NCBI GenBank assembly: GCA_963977005.1
Contig: CAXBMQ010000017.1
Span: 1-64,000 of the forward strand
DNA: 64,000 nucleotides
From: CAXBCP01 sp963977005
Lineage (GTDB): Bacteria; Pseudomonadota; Alphaproteobacteria; MPNO01; UBA830
Direction: 5' to 3'
Part shown: positions 16,945 to 25,547 of the stretch, one piece after another
Numbering within the stretch: position 1 is the stretch's first letter
Layout: each line of letters starts with the position of its first letter
Translations under genes and position numbers: made by a program
Notes under the pieces: generated by a model
Database searches by the model: none
Seen by the model: the letters and a program-made list of their open reading frames with translations, nothing else
Told to the model about the DNA's origin: nothing

Positions 16945-18828
16945 CTATTGACCAAGGCTCTGCAGATAGTTTCGCCACCCGCCATGCGCCGTAATGTCCT
17001 TTGCGGCGGCGGTCGCGGCGGCCTCGCAGACGAAGCCCTTTACCGTGTCGCCGGAGCCGAGCTCCAGCGTGCCGAGACCGAGCGGCGCGGGAATCTGGAC
17101 CAGAAGCCCGCCAATGGCGGCTTTCGGCAGGGACCAGACCTCCAGCGCGATCGACGCGCCGTCTGCCGGGTCGGCCGTACGCACCATGCCGGGCCGGATG
17201 GGGGAGAAATCTTCCAGCGCATACAGCCGGTACGCGGGCGCCGTCCGGTCTTCGCGCAGGAACGTGCCGCCAAGGTCGGTCAACTGGCCGTTGAGCGGCA
17301 GGCCCCGCATATGCGCGCCGTTTACCGCAACCGTCACCGTGTCGGCGGCGTTCGTTGTGTCTGTGGGGGCTGTGTCTGCGGAGCCTGTGTCTGCGGGGGC
17401 CGCATCGCCGGAGGTTCCGGAAACCGTCCCCGGCGGCGGCAGGGCAACGCCCGTCGCCCCCATTGGCACGTCCGCGTCCCGGTGGATGGTCCCGCCGATA
17501 CGGCTCAGCCAGGCATCGCTGAAGGCAGGGCCGACCAGGGTGACGCCGAACGGGCGCCCGTTCCCGGCAAAACCGGTGGGCACGGCGAGCGCGGCGAGAT
17601 CGAGCAGGTTCACGAAGTTGGTGTAATAGCCGAGATTGCTGTTCAGGCTGACCGGGTCGGCCTCGACCTCGGCGACCGTGTACATTGCGCCGGCCGTGGG
17701 CAACAGCATCGCATCGATGTGCCCCCAGACGCCTTCCGCGCGGCGCGTGAGGTCGGCAAGACGGTAGGTCGCGGCATAGACGTCCGCAGCATCGTAGTTC
17801 CGGCCGTTCTCGACGATCGCCCGCGTCACCGGGTGAAACGAGTCCGGTGATTTTTCCAGGAAAGCGCGGAGTGCGACATATCGTTCGGCGACCCAGGGGC
17901 CGTCATATAAAAGAGCGGCGGTTTCGGCGAAGGGCGCGAAATCGATCTCCACGACGGCGGCGCCGAGCGATTTCAGGCGGTCGACGGCAAGGTGAAACGC
18001 CGCCTGGTAGGCGTCGTCGTCGAAGAATTTCAGATATCTGCCCGCCGGGATTCCGAAACGCACCCCGTCCAGCCCGTCGTCGCCCGGATCGGCGGCATCC
18101 GGCAGTGCCGTCGCCGGCGCGCGGCGCGAATAGCCGTCCTTCGCGTCGAAACCGGCCATCACCTCGCGCACTTCGGCGCCGTCTCCGGTGGTCAGCGCAA
18201 AGACCGAAACGCAGTCCAGCGTGCGGCAGGCGGGCACCACGCCACGGGTGCTGACCAGCCCCTTCGTCGGTTTGACTCCGACGATATTGTTGAAACCCGC
18301 CGGTACCCGGCCCGACCCGGCGGTGTCGGTGCCAAGCGAGAAGCTGACCAGCCCGGCGGCGACGGCCACCGCCGACCCGGCGCTTGACCCGCCCGGCACA
18401 CAGGATGCATCCAGGGCGTTGCGCGGCACCCCGTAGGGCGAGCGGACGCCGACAAGACCGGTCGCGAACTGGTCGAGATTGGTTTTGCCGACAAGCAGGG
18501 CGCCGGCATCGAGCAGGCACTGGACGGCAGGCGCGGTCTCGCCCGCGATATACGCATAATCCGGACAGGCGGCCGTGGTCGGCATGCCGGCGACGTCGAT
18601 ATTGTCCTTCACGGCGAAGGGGATGCCATAAAGCGGCAGGCCGTCCGCCGGCCGTTCCGTCAGCGCGGCGGCGGCGGCGTGCAGATCGTCATCGCTGACG
18701 CGGTGGATCCAGATCGCGGGGTCGTCATGGGCGGCGATTCTGTCGATCAACGCGTCGACCGTCTGGCCGGGCGTAAGGCTGCCGGTCCGGTAGGCAGCGC
18801 GCAGCGAGCTGAAATCAAGCGATATCAC
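16945..18828 (-). CDS. atzF: Allophanate hydrolase
   Basis: 627 residues: an N-terminal amidase-signature domain (about 1-455) and a C-terminal domain (about 505-627). The catalytic Ser-cisSer-Lys triad is visible as Lys74, Ser148 (GGSSAGS) and Ser172 (DTAGSGR), with the 74- and 24-residue spacings seen in AtzF. The C-terminal MRGLPLNGQL start is typical of the allophanate hydrolase domain, which finishes decarboxylation to ammonia and CO2. A low-complexity Ala/Asp/Thr linker lies near 475-505. The start overlaps the GntR stop by 4 bases. It completes biuret breakdown started by BiuH. Confidence 0.95.
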   Translation of the reverse strand: MISLDFSSLRAAYRTGSLTPGQTVDALIDRIAAHDDPAIWIHRVSDDDLHAAAAALTERPADGLPLYGIPFAVKDNIDVAGMPTTAACPDYAYIAGETAPAVQCLLDAGALLVGKTNLDQFATGLVGVRSPYGVPRNALDASCVPGGSSAGSAVAVAAGLVSFSLGTDTAGSGRVPAGFNNIVGVKPTKGLVSTRGVVPACRTLDCVSVFALTTGDGAEVREVMAGFDAKDGYSRRAPATALPDAADPGDDGLDGVRFGIPAGRYLKFFDDDAYQAAFHLAVDRLKSLGAAVVEIDFAPFAETAALLYDGPWVAERYVALRAFLEKSPDSFHPVTRAIVENGRNYDAADVYAATYRLADLTRRAEGVWGHIDAMLLPTAGAMYTVAEVEADPVSLNSNLGYYTNFVNLLDLAALAVPTGFAGNGRPFGVTLVGPAFSDAWLSRIGGTIHRDADVPMGATGVALPPPGTVSGTSGDAAPADTGSADTAPTDTTNAADTVTVAVNGAHMRGLPLNGQLTDLGGTFLREDRTAPAYRLYALEDFSPIRPGMVRTADPADGASIALEVWSLPKAAIGGLLVQIPAPLGLGTLELGSGDTVKGFVCEAAATAAAKDITAHGGWRNYLQSLGQ

Positions 18829-19598
18829 GTGTCGGTTTCCTCTGCCGGGGCCGTTTCGTCCGGCCCCGCGAATTGTTGTCCGTCATTCGTCGGGTCGGGG
18901 GATGTTTCCGGTTCGTCCTGCGGTTCGGCCGCGAATTGCTCGGACGCCTCGCCGACCACCCGAACGTGCGCGTTCATGGCGGCGCGGGCGCCGTCAGCGT
19001 CGCCGCGCAGGATGGCGTCGACCACCTTCCGGTGTTCTTCGAACGAAGCGCCCATGCGCTGGTCCAGCTGGAACTGTGCGCCGCGAAACGGTTTCAGCCG
19101 GCGACGGATCGCGTGCGCCGATTCCGACAGAAAGGCGTTATGCGCGCCGCGGTAGATATCGCCGTGAAAACGCCAGTTGAACTGTGCGTATGTCGCGGGA
19201 TCACCTTCCCGCACCAGTTCGGCGGAATCGCGATGCAGCGCGTCGAGCGCATAGCGCTCCTTCGCCGTCATCCGTTCCGCGGCATACCCGGCGCAGAGCG
19301 CCTCGACATCCGCCATCACTTCGAACATGTCGCGCAGCTCAATCCGGCCAAGCGATGCGACGACGACGCCGCTATGGCGCACCCGGAACGCGAGCCCGGA
19401 CGATATCAGCGCCTGAAGCGCTTCGCGGACCGGCGTGCGCGAGACGTTGAACCGCTTGGCGATGGACACCTCATCAAGGTGTTCGCTCGGCGACAGAACC
19501 CCGTCGACGATCTCCGCCGCCAGCTTCCGGTACAGGTATTCCGAGCGCGAGATGCCCTCGCGCAGGTTTTCAAGCCGCAGGGTAAATCCCTGTTTCAT
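18825..19598 (-). CDS. GntR family regulator (FCD domain) inside the biuret operon
   Basis: 257 residues: an N-terminal winged helix (about 18-85, with VSRTPVREALQALISSGLAF) and an FCD helical domain (about 95-225). The last 30 or so residues (EQFAAEPQDEPETS and on) are an acidic, probably disordered tail, unusual for the family. Both ends overlap neighbours by 4 bases (cupin upstream, atzF downstream). It is likely to be the local regulator, sensing biuret, allophanate or a related compound (inference). Confidence 0.9.
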   Translation of the reverse strand: MKQGFTLRLENLREGISRSEYLYRKLAAEIVDGVLSPSEHLDEVSIAKRFNVSRTPVREALQALISSGLAFRVRHSGVVVASLGRIELRDMFEVMADVEALCAGYAAERMTAKERYALDALHRDSAELVREGDPATYAQFNWRFHGDIYRGAHNAFLSESAHAIRRRLKPFRGAQFQLDQRMGASFEEHRKVVDAILRGDADGARAAMNAHVRVVGEASEQFAAEPQDEPETSPDPTNDGQQFAGPDETAPAEETDT

Positions 19599-20005
19599 GC
19601 CGTGTCTCCCGTTGTCCGGGCTTCACCGGGGGTGGCCGCAGTGAGAGCGGTGGCGGGGAGGGCGAATTGTACAGGTTTTTCCCAGACCGCGAGCACGATG
19701 CATCCCTCGTCGCTGCGCACCGTATGGCCGGTACCGGGCGGGCTGATAAGCACCGAGCCCGCACGGTAAAGGCCGTTCTCGTCGGACTGGCTGCCTTCGA
19801 GCACCAGGATATGTTCATAGGCCGGGTGCCAGTGCCACGGAATGGCGGTCCCGGGTTCGTATTTCAGGAAGGCCGCGGCCGGGCCGGCGGCGCCGTTCTC
19901 GTATACCCAGGACGCCTGGACGCCGGGTTTGAAATCGCACCAGTCGCGACCGCTAAGATCGCCCGCCGTCGCGAAGATGTTGGTGAGGGCTATGTGCTGG
20001 CTCAT
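19595..20005 (-). CDS. Cupin domain protein in the biuret operon
   Basis: 136 residues from the ATG at 20005, chosen because it overlaps the upstream stop by 4 bases like every other junction here. A single cupin barrel is visible: WHWHPAYEHILVLEGSQSDE gives two or three His plus Glu for a metal site, and PPGTGHTVRSDEG supplies the second cupin motif with a His. It may be a small-molecule sensor, isomerase or dioxygenase-like protein. Its role in biuret use is unknown. Confidence 0.8.
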   Translation of the reverse strand: MSQHIALTNIFATAGDLSGRDWCDFKPGVQASWVYENGAAGPAAAFLKYEPGTAIPWHWHPAYEHILVLEGSQSDENGLYRAGSVLISPPGTGHTVRSDEGCIVLAVWEKPVQFALPATALTAATPGEARTTGDTA

Positions 20006-20742
20006 GACGGACGCGCCTCCCGCGGCGTCTTCCCGGATGCGTCCAGCGCCGTGACGATATCGTCGGTCGATGCTGCGCACCCGACGATGCCGCCCTGCGC
20101 AATCATCATGTCGATGGCAGCCTGTTTGAAAGCCGGGAAATAGCTGTCGGTCGCATCTTCGGCGATCAGGGTCTCAAAGCCGCGATCCGCCGCCTCGCGC
20201 ATGGTCGTTTGAACGCAGACCTCCGTGGTCACCCCGGCAAAGACAAGGTGGGTGATGCCTGCGGCATCGAGGACGGCGCCAAGCTCGGTGGCGTAGAACG
20301 CGCCCTTGCCCGGTTTTTCGATCACCGTTTCACCGTCGGCCGGATACAGCGCCGGCACGATATCGTTGCCCGGCTCGCCTGAGATGAGGATGCGGCCCAT
20401 CGGGCCTTCGTCGCCGATCCCGACTTCGGCAAGTCCGCGCCGGCGCTTGGTTGGCGGGCAATCGGACAGGTCCGGACGATGCGCTTCCTTTGTGTGAATA
20501 ATCGTCATGCCGTGTGCCCGGAACGCAGCCAGCAGCCCGGCAATTGCAGGAATGATGTTCTGCAGCGGCGTGACATCGTTGCCGAGCGCCGCCCCGAAGC
20601 CACCCGGCTCGACAAAATCGCGCTGCATATCGATGACGACCAGGGCGATATTCCCGGCGGGGGCGGTAAGGGAAAAGGGACGTGACGGGAAGGTGATCAT
20701 GTCGGCCGCGCCGGGCCGGGCGGGATATCCGGGCGCGCTCAT
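20002..20742 (-). CDS. Isochorismatase-family cysteine hydrolase (second copy)
   Basis: 246 residues from the ATG at 20742, which overlaps the biuH stop by 4 bases; a second in-frame ATG at 20700 is possible. The Asp38-Lys143-Cys176 triad is visible (VIDMQRDF, IEKPGKGAF, VTTEVCV). It resembles BiuH next door but diverges after the active site (EDATDSYFPAF in place of the DCCGATD stretch), so it probably acts on a different amide or ureido compound. It lies between biuH and the cupin in one coupled operon. Confidence 0.85.
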   Translation of the reverse strand: MSAPGYPARPGAADMITFPSRPFSLTAPAGNIALVVIDMQRDFVEPGGFGAALGNDVTPLQNIIPAIAGLLAAFRAHGMTIIHTKEAHRPDLSDCPPTKRRRGLAEVGIGDEGPMGRILISGEPGNDIVPALYPADGETVIEKPGKGAFYATELGAVLDAAGITHLVFAGVTTEVCVQTTMREAADRGFETLIAEDATDSYFPAFKQAAIDMMIAQGGIVGCAASTDDIVTALDASGKTPREARPS

Positions 20743-21464
20743 TTCGGCAGGGCCGCGACCAGGTCGGCCGCGTTCGAGACCGCGCCGAACACGCCGCCCT
20801 GCATTTTGACCATTTTGATGGCGGCATCGTGGTTGCCCCGGTCGGTCGCGCCGCAGCAATCCTCGAGCAGCAGGCATTCGTAGCCGCGGTCATTCGCGTC
20901 GCGCATGGTGGTGTGGACGCAGACATCGGTGGTGATGCCGGCGACGATCAGGTTGTCGACGCCGCGCCGGCGGAGCAGAAGATCGAGATCGGTCGCGTAG
21001 AACGATCCCTTTCCGGGTTTGTCGATAACCGGTTCGCCGGGGGCGGGGGCCAGTTCGTCGATGATTTCCCAGCCGGGTTCGCCGCGCACGAGGATGCGCC
21101 CGCACGGCCCGGGATCGCCGATGCCGGCACCGATCCTCTGCGAGCGCCAGCGTTTGTTGGCGGGCAGGTCGGCGAGGTCCGGACGGTGACCCTCGCGCGT
21201 GTGAATGATGCAATACCCGGCGGCGCGCATCGCGGTCAGGACGGCTTTTATCGGCTCGATCGGCGCGCGGGTCAGCGACAGGTCGTATCCCATCGCGTCG
21301 ACATAGCCGCCTTCGCCGCAGAAATCGGTCTGCATGTCGATCACGATCAGCGCCGTGTTATCGGGGCGCAGCTCACCGTTATACGGCCATGGATAGGGAT
21401 CGGCCGGCACGTATGTGCCCGTTGCCGCGTCCGCTTCTGTCTCCGGGACGTCCGTGTCTGTCAT
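20739..21464 (-). CDS. biuH: Biuret amidohydrolase
   Basis: 241 residues of the isochorismatase-like cysteine hydrolases. Asp43, Lys149 and Cys182 sit at a constant +7 offset from the known BiuH triad Asp36/Lys142/Cys175, and the stretches DPYPWPYNG, GYDLSLTRAPIEPIK and LLEDCCGATD closely follow Rhizobium BiuH as I remember it. It hydrolyses biuret to allophanate and ammonia; the atzF gene four positions on then finishes the pathway. It is the first gene of the operon, facing the ABC importer across a 463-base regulatory region. Confidence 0.92.
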   Translation of the reverse strand: MTDTDVPETEADAATGTYVPADPYPWPYNGELRPDNTALIVIDMQTDFCGEGGYVDAMGYDLSLTRAPIEPIKAVLTAMRAAGYCIIHTREGHRPDLADLPANKRWRSQRIGAGIGDPGPCGRILVRGEPGWEIIDELAPAPGEPVIDKPGKGSFYATDLDLLLRRRGVDNLIVAGITTDVCVHTTMRDANDRGYECLLLEDCCGATDRGNHDAAIKMVKMQGGVFGAVSNAADLVAALPK

Positions 21465-21489
21465 CGCGGGGTCGTTACCTCCATCTTTG

Positions 21490-21545
21490 CCGGTCGTCGT
21501 TTTCCGGTCGTCGTTTTCCGGTCGTTATTTTCCGGTCGTCGTTTT
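21490..21545 (+). repeat. Four tandem copies of a 14-base repeat
   Basis: The unit CCGGTCGTCGTTTT is repeated four times head to tail; three copies are exact and the third differs at two bases. It ends upstream of, and close to, the biuH start (21464). It could be a multi-copy regulator site or a slippage-prone tract. Confidence 0.85.
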
Positions 21546-21836
21546 CTCGTCGCCCGGGAGGCAATGCAATCCCCGTGCCAATCGGTGCGCCGCGCCGCAC
21601 GGCGAATCCCCTTGGGGCAGGACGTCCCCGGCTGTCACACCGTGCCTTATTTTTAGCCGATTATCGGATTTTGCTCATAATTTAATCGTCAATGAAATTT
21701 GCCGATCCGCAAGGGCTGTGCGCGGATCGAGTCCGGATGGCCTGATAAATAGGCAAATGCCTGAAATACCGCCATTTCCGGCGTCAGTTTCGTCCGGGAT
21801 GACGCCAAAACACCGTCTCCCGGACTGGCACGCAAA

Positions 21837-21846
21837 TTGCATACAA
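21837..21846. promoter_or_regulatory. Possible GntR operator TTGCATACAA
   Basis: TTGCATACAA differs by one base from the perfect palindrome TTGTATACAA, a form common among FCD-type GntR operators. It lies about 82 bases before the binding-protein start. The regulator encoded in the biuret operon is the obvious candidate; this is inference. Confidence 0.35.
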
Positions 21847-21927
21847 CCCCCCAGATGGCAAAACCCCCGACCGCACTGCGCGAATACAGTGCGATTACGG
21901 GCAGATGGATTTTTGGAGGCCTTGACG

Positions 21928-23565
21928 ATGAAGATGACCGATTTGAAGAGACGCGATTTTGTAAAGGGCGCCGGCGGTGCGGCGTTGGGGGCCGGGGCGC
22001 TGTCCTTCCTGAAGGTGCTGCCGGCGGAAGCGGCCGGCGCGGACGGCACGGCGGTTGTGGTGATCGGCGATACGATCAACAGCCTCGACATTCATCGCAG
22101 CGGCACCAGCCGGCCGAGCTACCAGGTGGCTGTCAACTGCTACGATCGCCTCGTTGCATTCGACACCAAGACGCTCGAAGACGGCTCGCTGTCCTACGAC
22201 TATGAAAAAGTCCGCCCCGAGATCGCGGAATCCTGGACGGTCGCGCCGGACGGGATGTCGATCACGTTCAAGATCAAACCCGACGCAAAATTCCAGGACG
22301 GCACCCAGGTGACCGCCGAGGACGTGAAGTGGTCGATGGACCGCGCGGTCTCGGTCGGCGGGTTCCCGACGGTCCAGATGAAGGCCGGCTCGCTCGAGAA
22401 ACCCGAACAGTTCGTCGTCGTCGACAAGATGACGTTCCGCATCGACCTGCTGCGCAAATCGAAGCTGACGATCCCCGATCTTGCCGTGCCGGTGCCGTTC
22501 ATCATCAATTCGGCGCTGGCCAAGAAACACGCGACCGAGAAGGACCCCTGGGCGCGCGAATACCTGCATCGTAATGTCGCCGGCAGCGGCGCCTACAAGG
22601 TCGCCCGCTGGAACCCCGGTCAGCAACTGGTCTACGAACGCAACGACAACTGGGTCGGCGGCAAGCTGCCCGGCGTCAAACGCGTCATCGTGCGCGAGGT
22701 GCCGTCGCTGTCGACGCGGCGCGCGCTGATCGAACGCGGCGACATTCACATGTCGTATCAGATCCCTGCCAAGGACGCGAAAGAGATCAAGGCAGGCGGC
22801 AAGGCGACGGTTGTCGGCACGCCGGTCGAAAACGCGATCAACGTGCTCGGCGTGAACTTCAAGTTCGAGCCGTTCAAGGACCCCAAGGTCCGCCAGGCCG
22901 TTGCCTTTGCGGTGCCTTACGAAGAAATCTTCCAGACCGCCGCTTACGGGCGCGGCGTGCGGATGTGGGGCGGCAAGTCGATGAAACCCGAAACCGCTGC
23001 CTGGCCGCAGCCGTTTCCCTACACGACCGATCTCGACAAGGCGAAGGACCTGCTCAGCCAGACCGCGTTCAAGGACGGCTTCAAGGTGCCGATCTCGATC
23101 AATATGGGTCTCGCAGACTGGCAGGAACCGACAGCGCTACTGCTTCAGGAAAGCCTGGCCAAGATCGGCATCGAGACGAATATCGAGAAGATCCCGGGTG
23201 CCGGTTACCGCACCGCGGCGCTTGTCGAGAAACGCCTCGCGCTGCACATCGACACGTTCGGCGGCTGGCTGAACTATCCCTGCTACTACTTCTTCTGGGC
23301 CTACATGAAGGGTCATCTGTTCAATTCGTCGAACTATGACAATCCGGCCGTCGACAAGCTTGTGAACGAGAGCCTTCACATGGAGACCTCCAACCCGGAA
23401 TACGCGAAGAAGGTCATGAAGATGTTCGAATACGCGTGGGCCGACCTGCCACGTATCGCGTTGTGGCAGCCGGTGCTCGAAGTCGCGCATCGCAAGGATC
23501 TTGAAGGCTACGAGTACCACTTCCACCGTGTGCTCGACGCCCGCAAGTTCTCGCTGAAAGCCTAG
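21928..23565 (+). CDS. Oligopeptide-type ABC transporter substrate-binding protein (Tat signal)
   Basis: 545 residues from the ATG at 21928, behind a GGAGG site; the open frame extends further upstream but is not protein-like. The N-terminus KRRDFVKGAGG plus a hydrophobic stretch ending AEAAGA is a twin-arginine signal, so the protein is exported folded. The rest is an SBP family 5 fold (DSIH-like start SLDIHRSG, the KVRQAVAFAVPYEEI segment). Its ligand could be a peptide, but the setting beside biuret genes suggests a small amide or ureido compound. Confidence 0.92.
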   Translation: MKMTDLKRRDFVKGAGGAALGAGALSFLKVLPAEAAGADGTAVVVIGDTINSLDIHRSGTSRPSYQVAVNCYDRLVAFDTKTLEDGSLSYDYEKVRPEIAESWTVAPDGMSITFKIKPDAKFQDGTQVTAEDVKWSMDRAVSVGGFPTVQMKAGSLEKPEQFVVVDKMTFRIDLLRKSKLTIPDLAVPVPFIINSALAKKHATEKDPWAREYLHRNVAGSGAYKVARWNPGQQLVYERNDNWVGGKLPGVKRVIVREVPSLSTRRALIERGDIHMSYQIPAKDAKEIKAGGKATVVGTPVENAINVLGVNFKFEPFKDPKVRQAVAFAVPYEEIFQTAAYGRGVRMWGGKSMKPETAAWPQPFPYTTDLDKAKDLLSQTAFKDGFKVPISINMGLADWQEPTALLLQESLAKIGIETNIEKIPGAGYRTAALVEKRLALHIDTFGGWLNYPCYYFFWAYMKGHLFNSSNYDNPAVDKLVNESLHMETSNPEYAKKVMKMFEYAWADLPRIALWQPVLEVAHRKDLEGYEYHFHRVLDARKFSLKA

Positions 23566-23619
23566 GCGGGACCGCGTGCGACACGCCTCCAGTCCGACGC
23601 AGAAACACCCGGGCACCTG

Positions 23620-24645
23620 ATGTCCGGGTCGCGTCTCGCCATCGTGGGGCACCGCCTGTTACAGGCGGTGCCCTCCATCATCGGCATCATCGTGGTGACG
23701 TTTCTGCTCACCCGCGCACTGCCGGGAGACCCGGCGGCCTATTTTGCCGGACCCGCCGCCAACGAGGAATCGATCGCGCAGATCCGTGCCCAGCTCGGGC
23801 TGGATAAAACCCTTCCCGAACAATTCTGGGTCTATGTCGTCGACCTGGTGTCCGGCGACCTCGGCACGTCGCTGACCACCGGCCAGGAAGTGACCGACGA
23901 CCTGCTGCGCCGGCTGCCCGCGTCGCTCGAACTGACACTGGCGGCGCTTGTCTTTTCCATCGGGGTCGCCCTGCCGCTCGGCATCATGGCGGCCCTGCGC
24001 GAAAATTCGTGGATCGACCATCTGTGCCGCGTCGTGGTGACGGCCGGTGTGTCGCTGCCGACCTTCTTCACCGGTTTGTTCCTGCTCTACATATTCTATT
24101 ACCTGCTGGGGCTGGCGCCGGCACCGCTGGGGCGGCTGAATATCCTGTTCCTGTCGCCGGAACCGGTGACCGGCCTGTATACGGTGGACGCCCTGATCGC
24201 CGGCGATTTCGAAACCTTCTGGGCATCGTTCACCCAGTTGATCCTGCCGGCGGTCACGCTGGGCCTGTTTTCGCTGGCGCCGATCGCGCGGATGACACGC
24301 GCCGCGATGCTCCAGGTGCTGGGCGGTGAATTCGTCCGTACCGCCCGCGCCGCCGGTCTGCCGCAGCGCACCGTTATCATTACCTATGCGCTCAGAAACG
24401 CGATCCTGCCGGTCATCACGACCCTCGGCATGGTGTTCTCCTTCATGCTCGGCGCCAACGTGCTGGTCGAAAAGGTGTTTGCCTGGCCGGGCATCGGTTC
24501 CTACGCGATTGAGGCACTGATCGCGTCCGATTACGCCGCGGTACAGGGGTTTGTGCTGTCGATGGCGATCCTGTTCGTGATCCTCAACCTGTTTATCGAC
24601 ATCCTCTATACGCTGGTCGATCCCCGCGTCGGTATCGACGCATGA
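23620..24645 (+). CDS. ABC transporter permease (DppB-like)
   Basis: 341 residues with about six spans and the typical DppB features: N-terminal span followed by TRALPGDPAAYFAG, the periplasmic region LGLDKTLPEQFW, and the EAA loop RTARAAGLPQRTVIITYALRN-type region contacting the ATPase. The stop overlaps the next permease start by 4 bases. It forms the importer channel with the DppC-like subunit. Confidence 0.92.
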   Translation: MSGSRLAIVGHRLLQAVPSIIGIIVVTFLLTRALPGDPAAYFAGPAANEESIAQIRAQLGLDKTLPEQFWVYVVDLVSGDLGTSLTTGQEVTDDLLRRLPASLELTLAALVFSIGVALPLGIMAALRENSWIDHLCRVVVTAGVSLPTFFTGLFLLYIFYYLLGLAPAPLGRLNILFLSPEPVTGLYTVDALIAGDFETFWASFTQLILPAVTLGLFSLAPIARMTRAAMLQVLGGEFVRTARAAGLPQRTVIITYALRNAILPVITTLGMVFSFMLGANVLVEKVFAWPGIGSYAIEALIASDYAAVQGFVLSMAILFVILNLFIDILYTLVDPRVGIDA

Positions 24646-25544
24646 CCGCGCTGCCCCCCACAGTCGACGCAAAGCCAGACGGCGGCCGTCAGCGCAGTGC
24701 CAGGGTGTTCTGGTCGCAATTCGTGTATATCGCGACCGGCAACCCGGTGACGCTGATCGCGTTCTCGCTGTTCCTGATGATCGTGACGATTGCGATCTTC
24801 GGGCCCGCGCTGGCGCCCTACGACCCGCTTGAATCGAATGCGGCCAACGCGCTGAAGCCGCCGTCCTGGGACCACTGGTTCGGTACCGACAATGTCGGGC
24901 GCGACGTGTTTTCGCGGGTTCTGGTGGCGACCCGGCTCGACCTGCTGATCTCGATTACCGCTGTCGCGATTTCGTTCGTCGTCGGCGGCTTTCTGGGGAT
25001 GCTGGCCGGGTATTACGGCGGCTGGTGGGACCGCCTGGTCGGGCGCATGGTCGATACCATCATGGCCTTTCCGCTTTTTGTCCTCGCGATGGGCATCGTC
25101 GCCGCCGCCGGCAACACGGTGGAAAACATCGTCTACGCCACGGCCATCATCAACGTGCCGTTCTACGCCCGTGTCGCCCGCGCCGAAGTGAACGTGCGCC
25201 GGAATGCGGGATATGTCCTGGCCGCCAAACTCGCCGGCAATTCGGATATCCGTGTGATGGCGCTGCACGTCTTCCCGAATGCGCTGCCGCCGATGATGGT
25301 TCAGGTGTCGCTCAATATGGGCTGGGCGATCCTCAACGCGGCGGGACTTTCCTTTATCGGGCTCGGCGTTCAGCCGCCAACGGCGGAATGGGGCATCATG
25401 GTCGCCGAAGGGGCAAACTACATCGTGTCGGGCGAATGGTGGATGGCGATCTTCCCCGGTGCGGCGCTTATGCTCGCCGTGTTTACGTTCAACCTGATGG
25501 GCGACGGTCTGCGCGACCTGGTCGACCCGCAAAGGCGGACCTGA
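24642..25544 (+). CDS. ABC transporter permease (DppC-like)
   Basis: 300 residues. An N-terminal cytoplasmic tail is followed by a span and then the APYDPLESN and WFGTDNVGRDVFSRV motifs that mark DppC-type subunits; the EAA loop lies around residues 190-210 (GYVLAAKLAGNSDIRVMALH). It overlaps the DppB-like gene by 4 bases and is followed by the ATPase gene after 3 bases, so the importer is one tight operon. Confidence 0.92.
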   Translation: MTALPPTVDAKPDGGRQRSARVFWSQFVYIATGNPVTLIAFSLFLMIVTIAIFGPALAPYDPLESNAANALKPPSWDHWFGTDNVGRDVFSRVLVATRLDLLISITAVAISFVVGGFLGMLAGYYGGWWDRLVGRMVDTIMAFPLFVLAMGIVAAAGNTVENIVYATAIINVPFYARVARAEVNVRRNAGYVLAAKLAGNSDIRVMALHVFPNALPPMMVQVSLNMGWAILNAAGLSFIGLGVQPPTAEWGIMVAEGANYIVSGEWWMAIFPGAALMLAVFTFNLMGDGLRDLVDPQRRT

Positions 25545-25547
25545 GCG

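Larger units (their letters stand above)
21465..21927. promoter_or_regulatory. Divergent control region between biuret operon and ABC importer
   Basis: 463 bases without a convincing gene. It contains a 14-base tandem repeat next to biuH (21490-21545), an AT-rich patch near 21655-21705 that may hold a promoter, and TTGCATACAA at 21837-21846, a near-palindrome like GntR operators. It should drive both arms of the locus. Confidence 0.6.

Noticed and set aside
21490..21545. CRISPR-like array
   Set aside because: The units are 14 bases and directly adjacent without spacers, so they are a tandem repeat.
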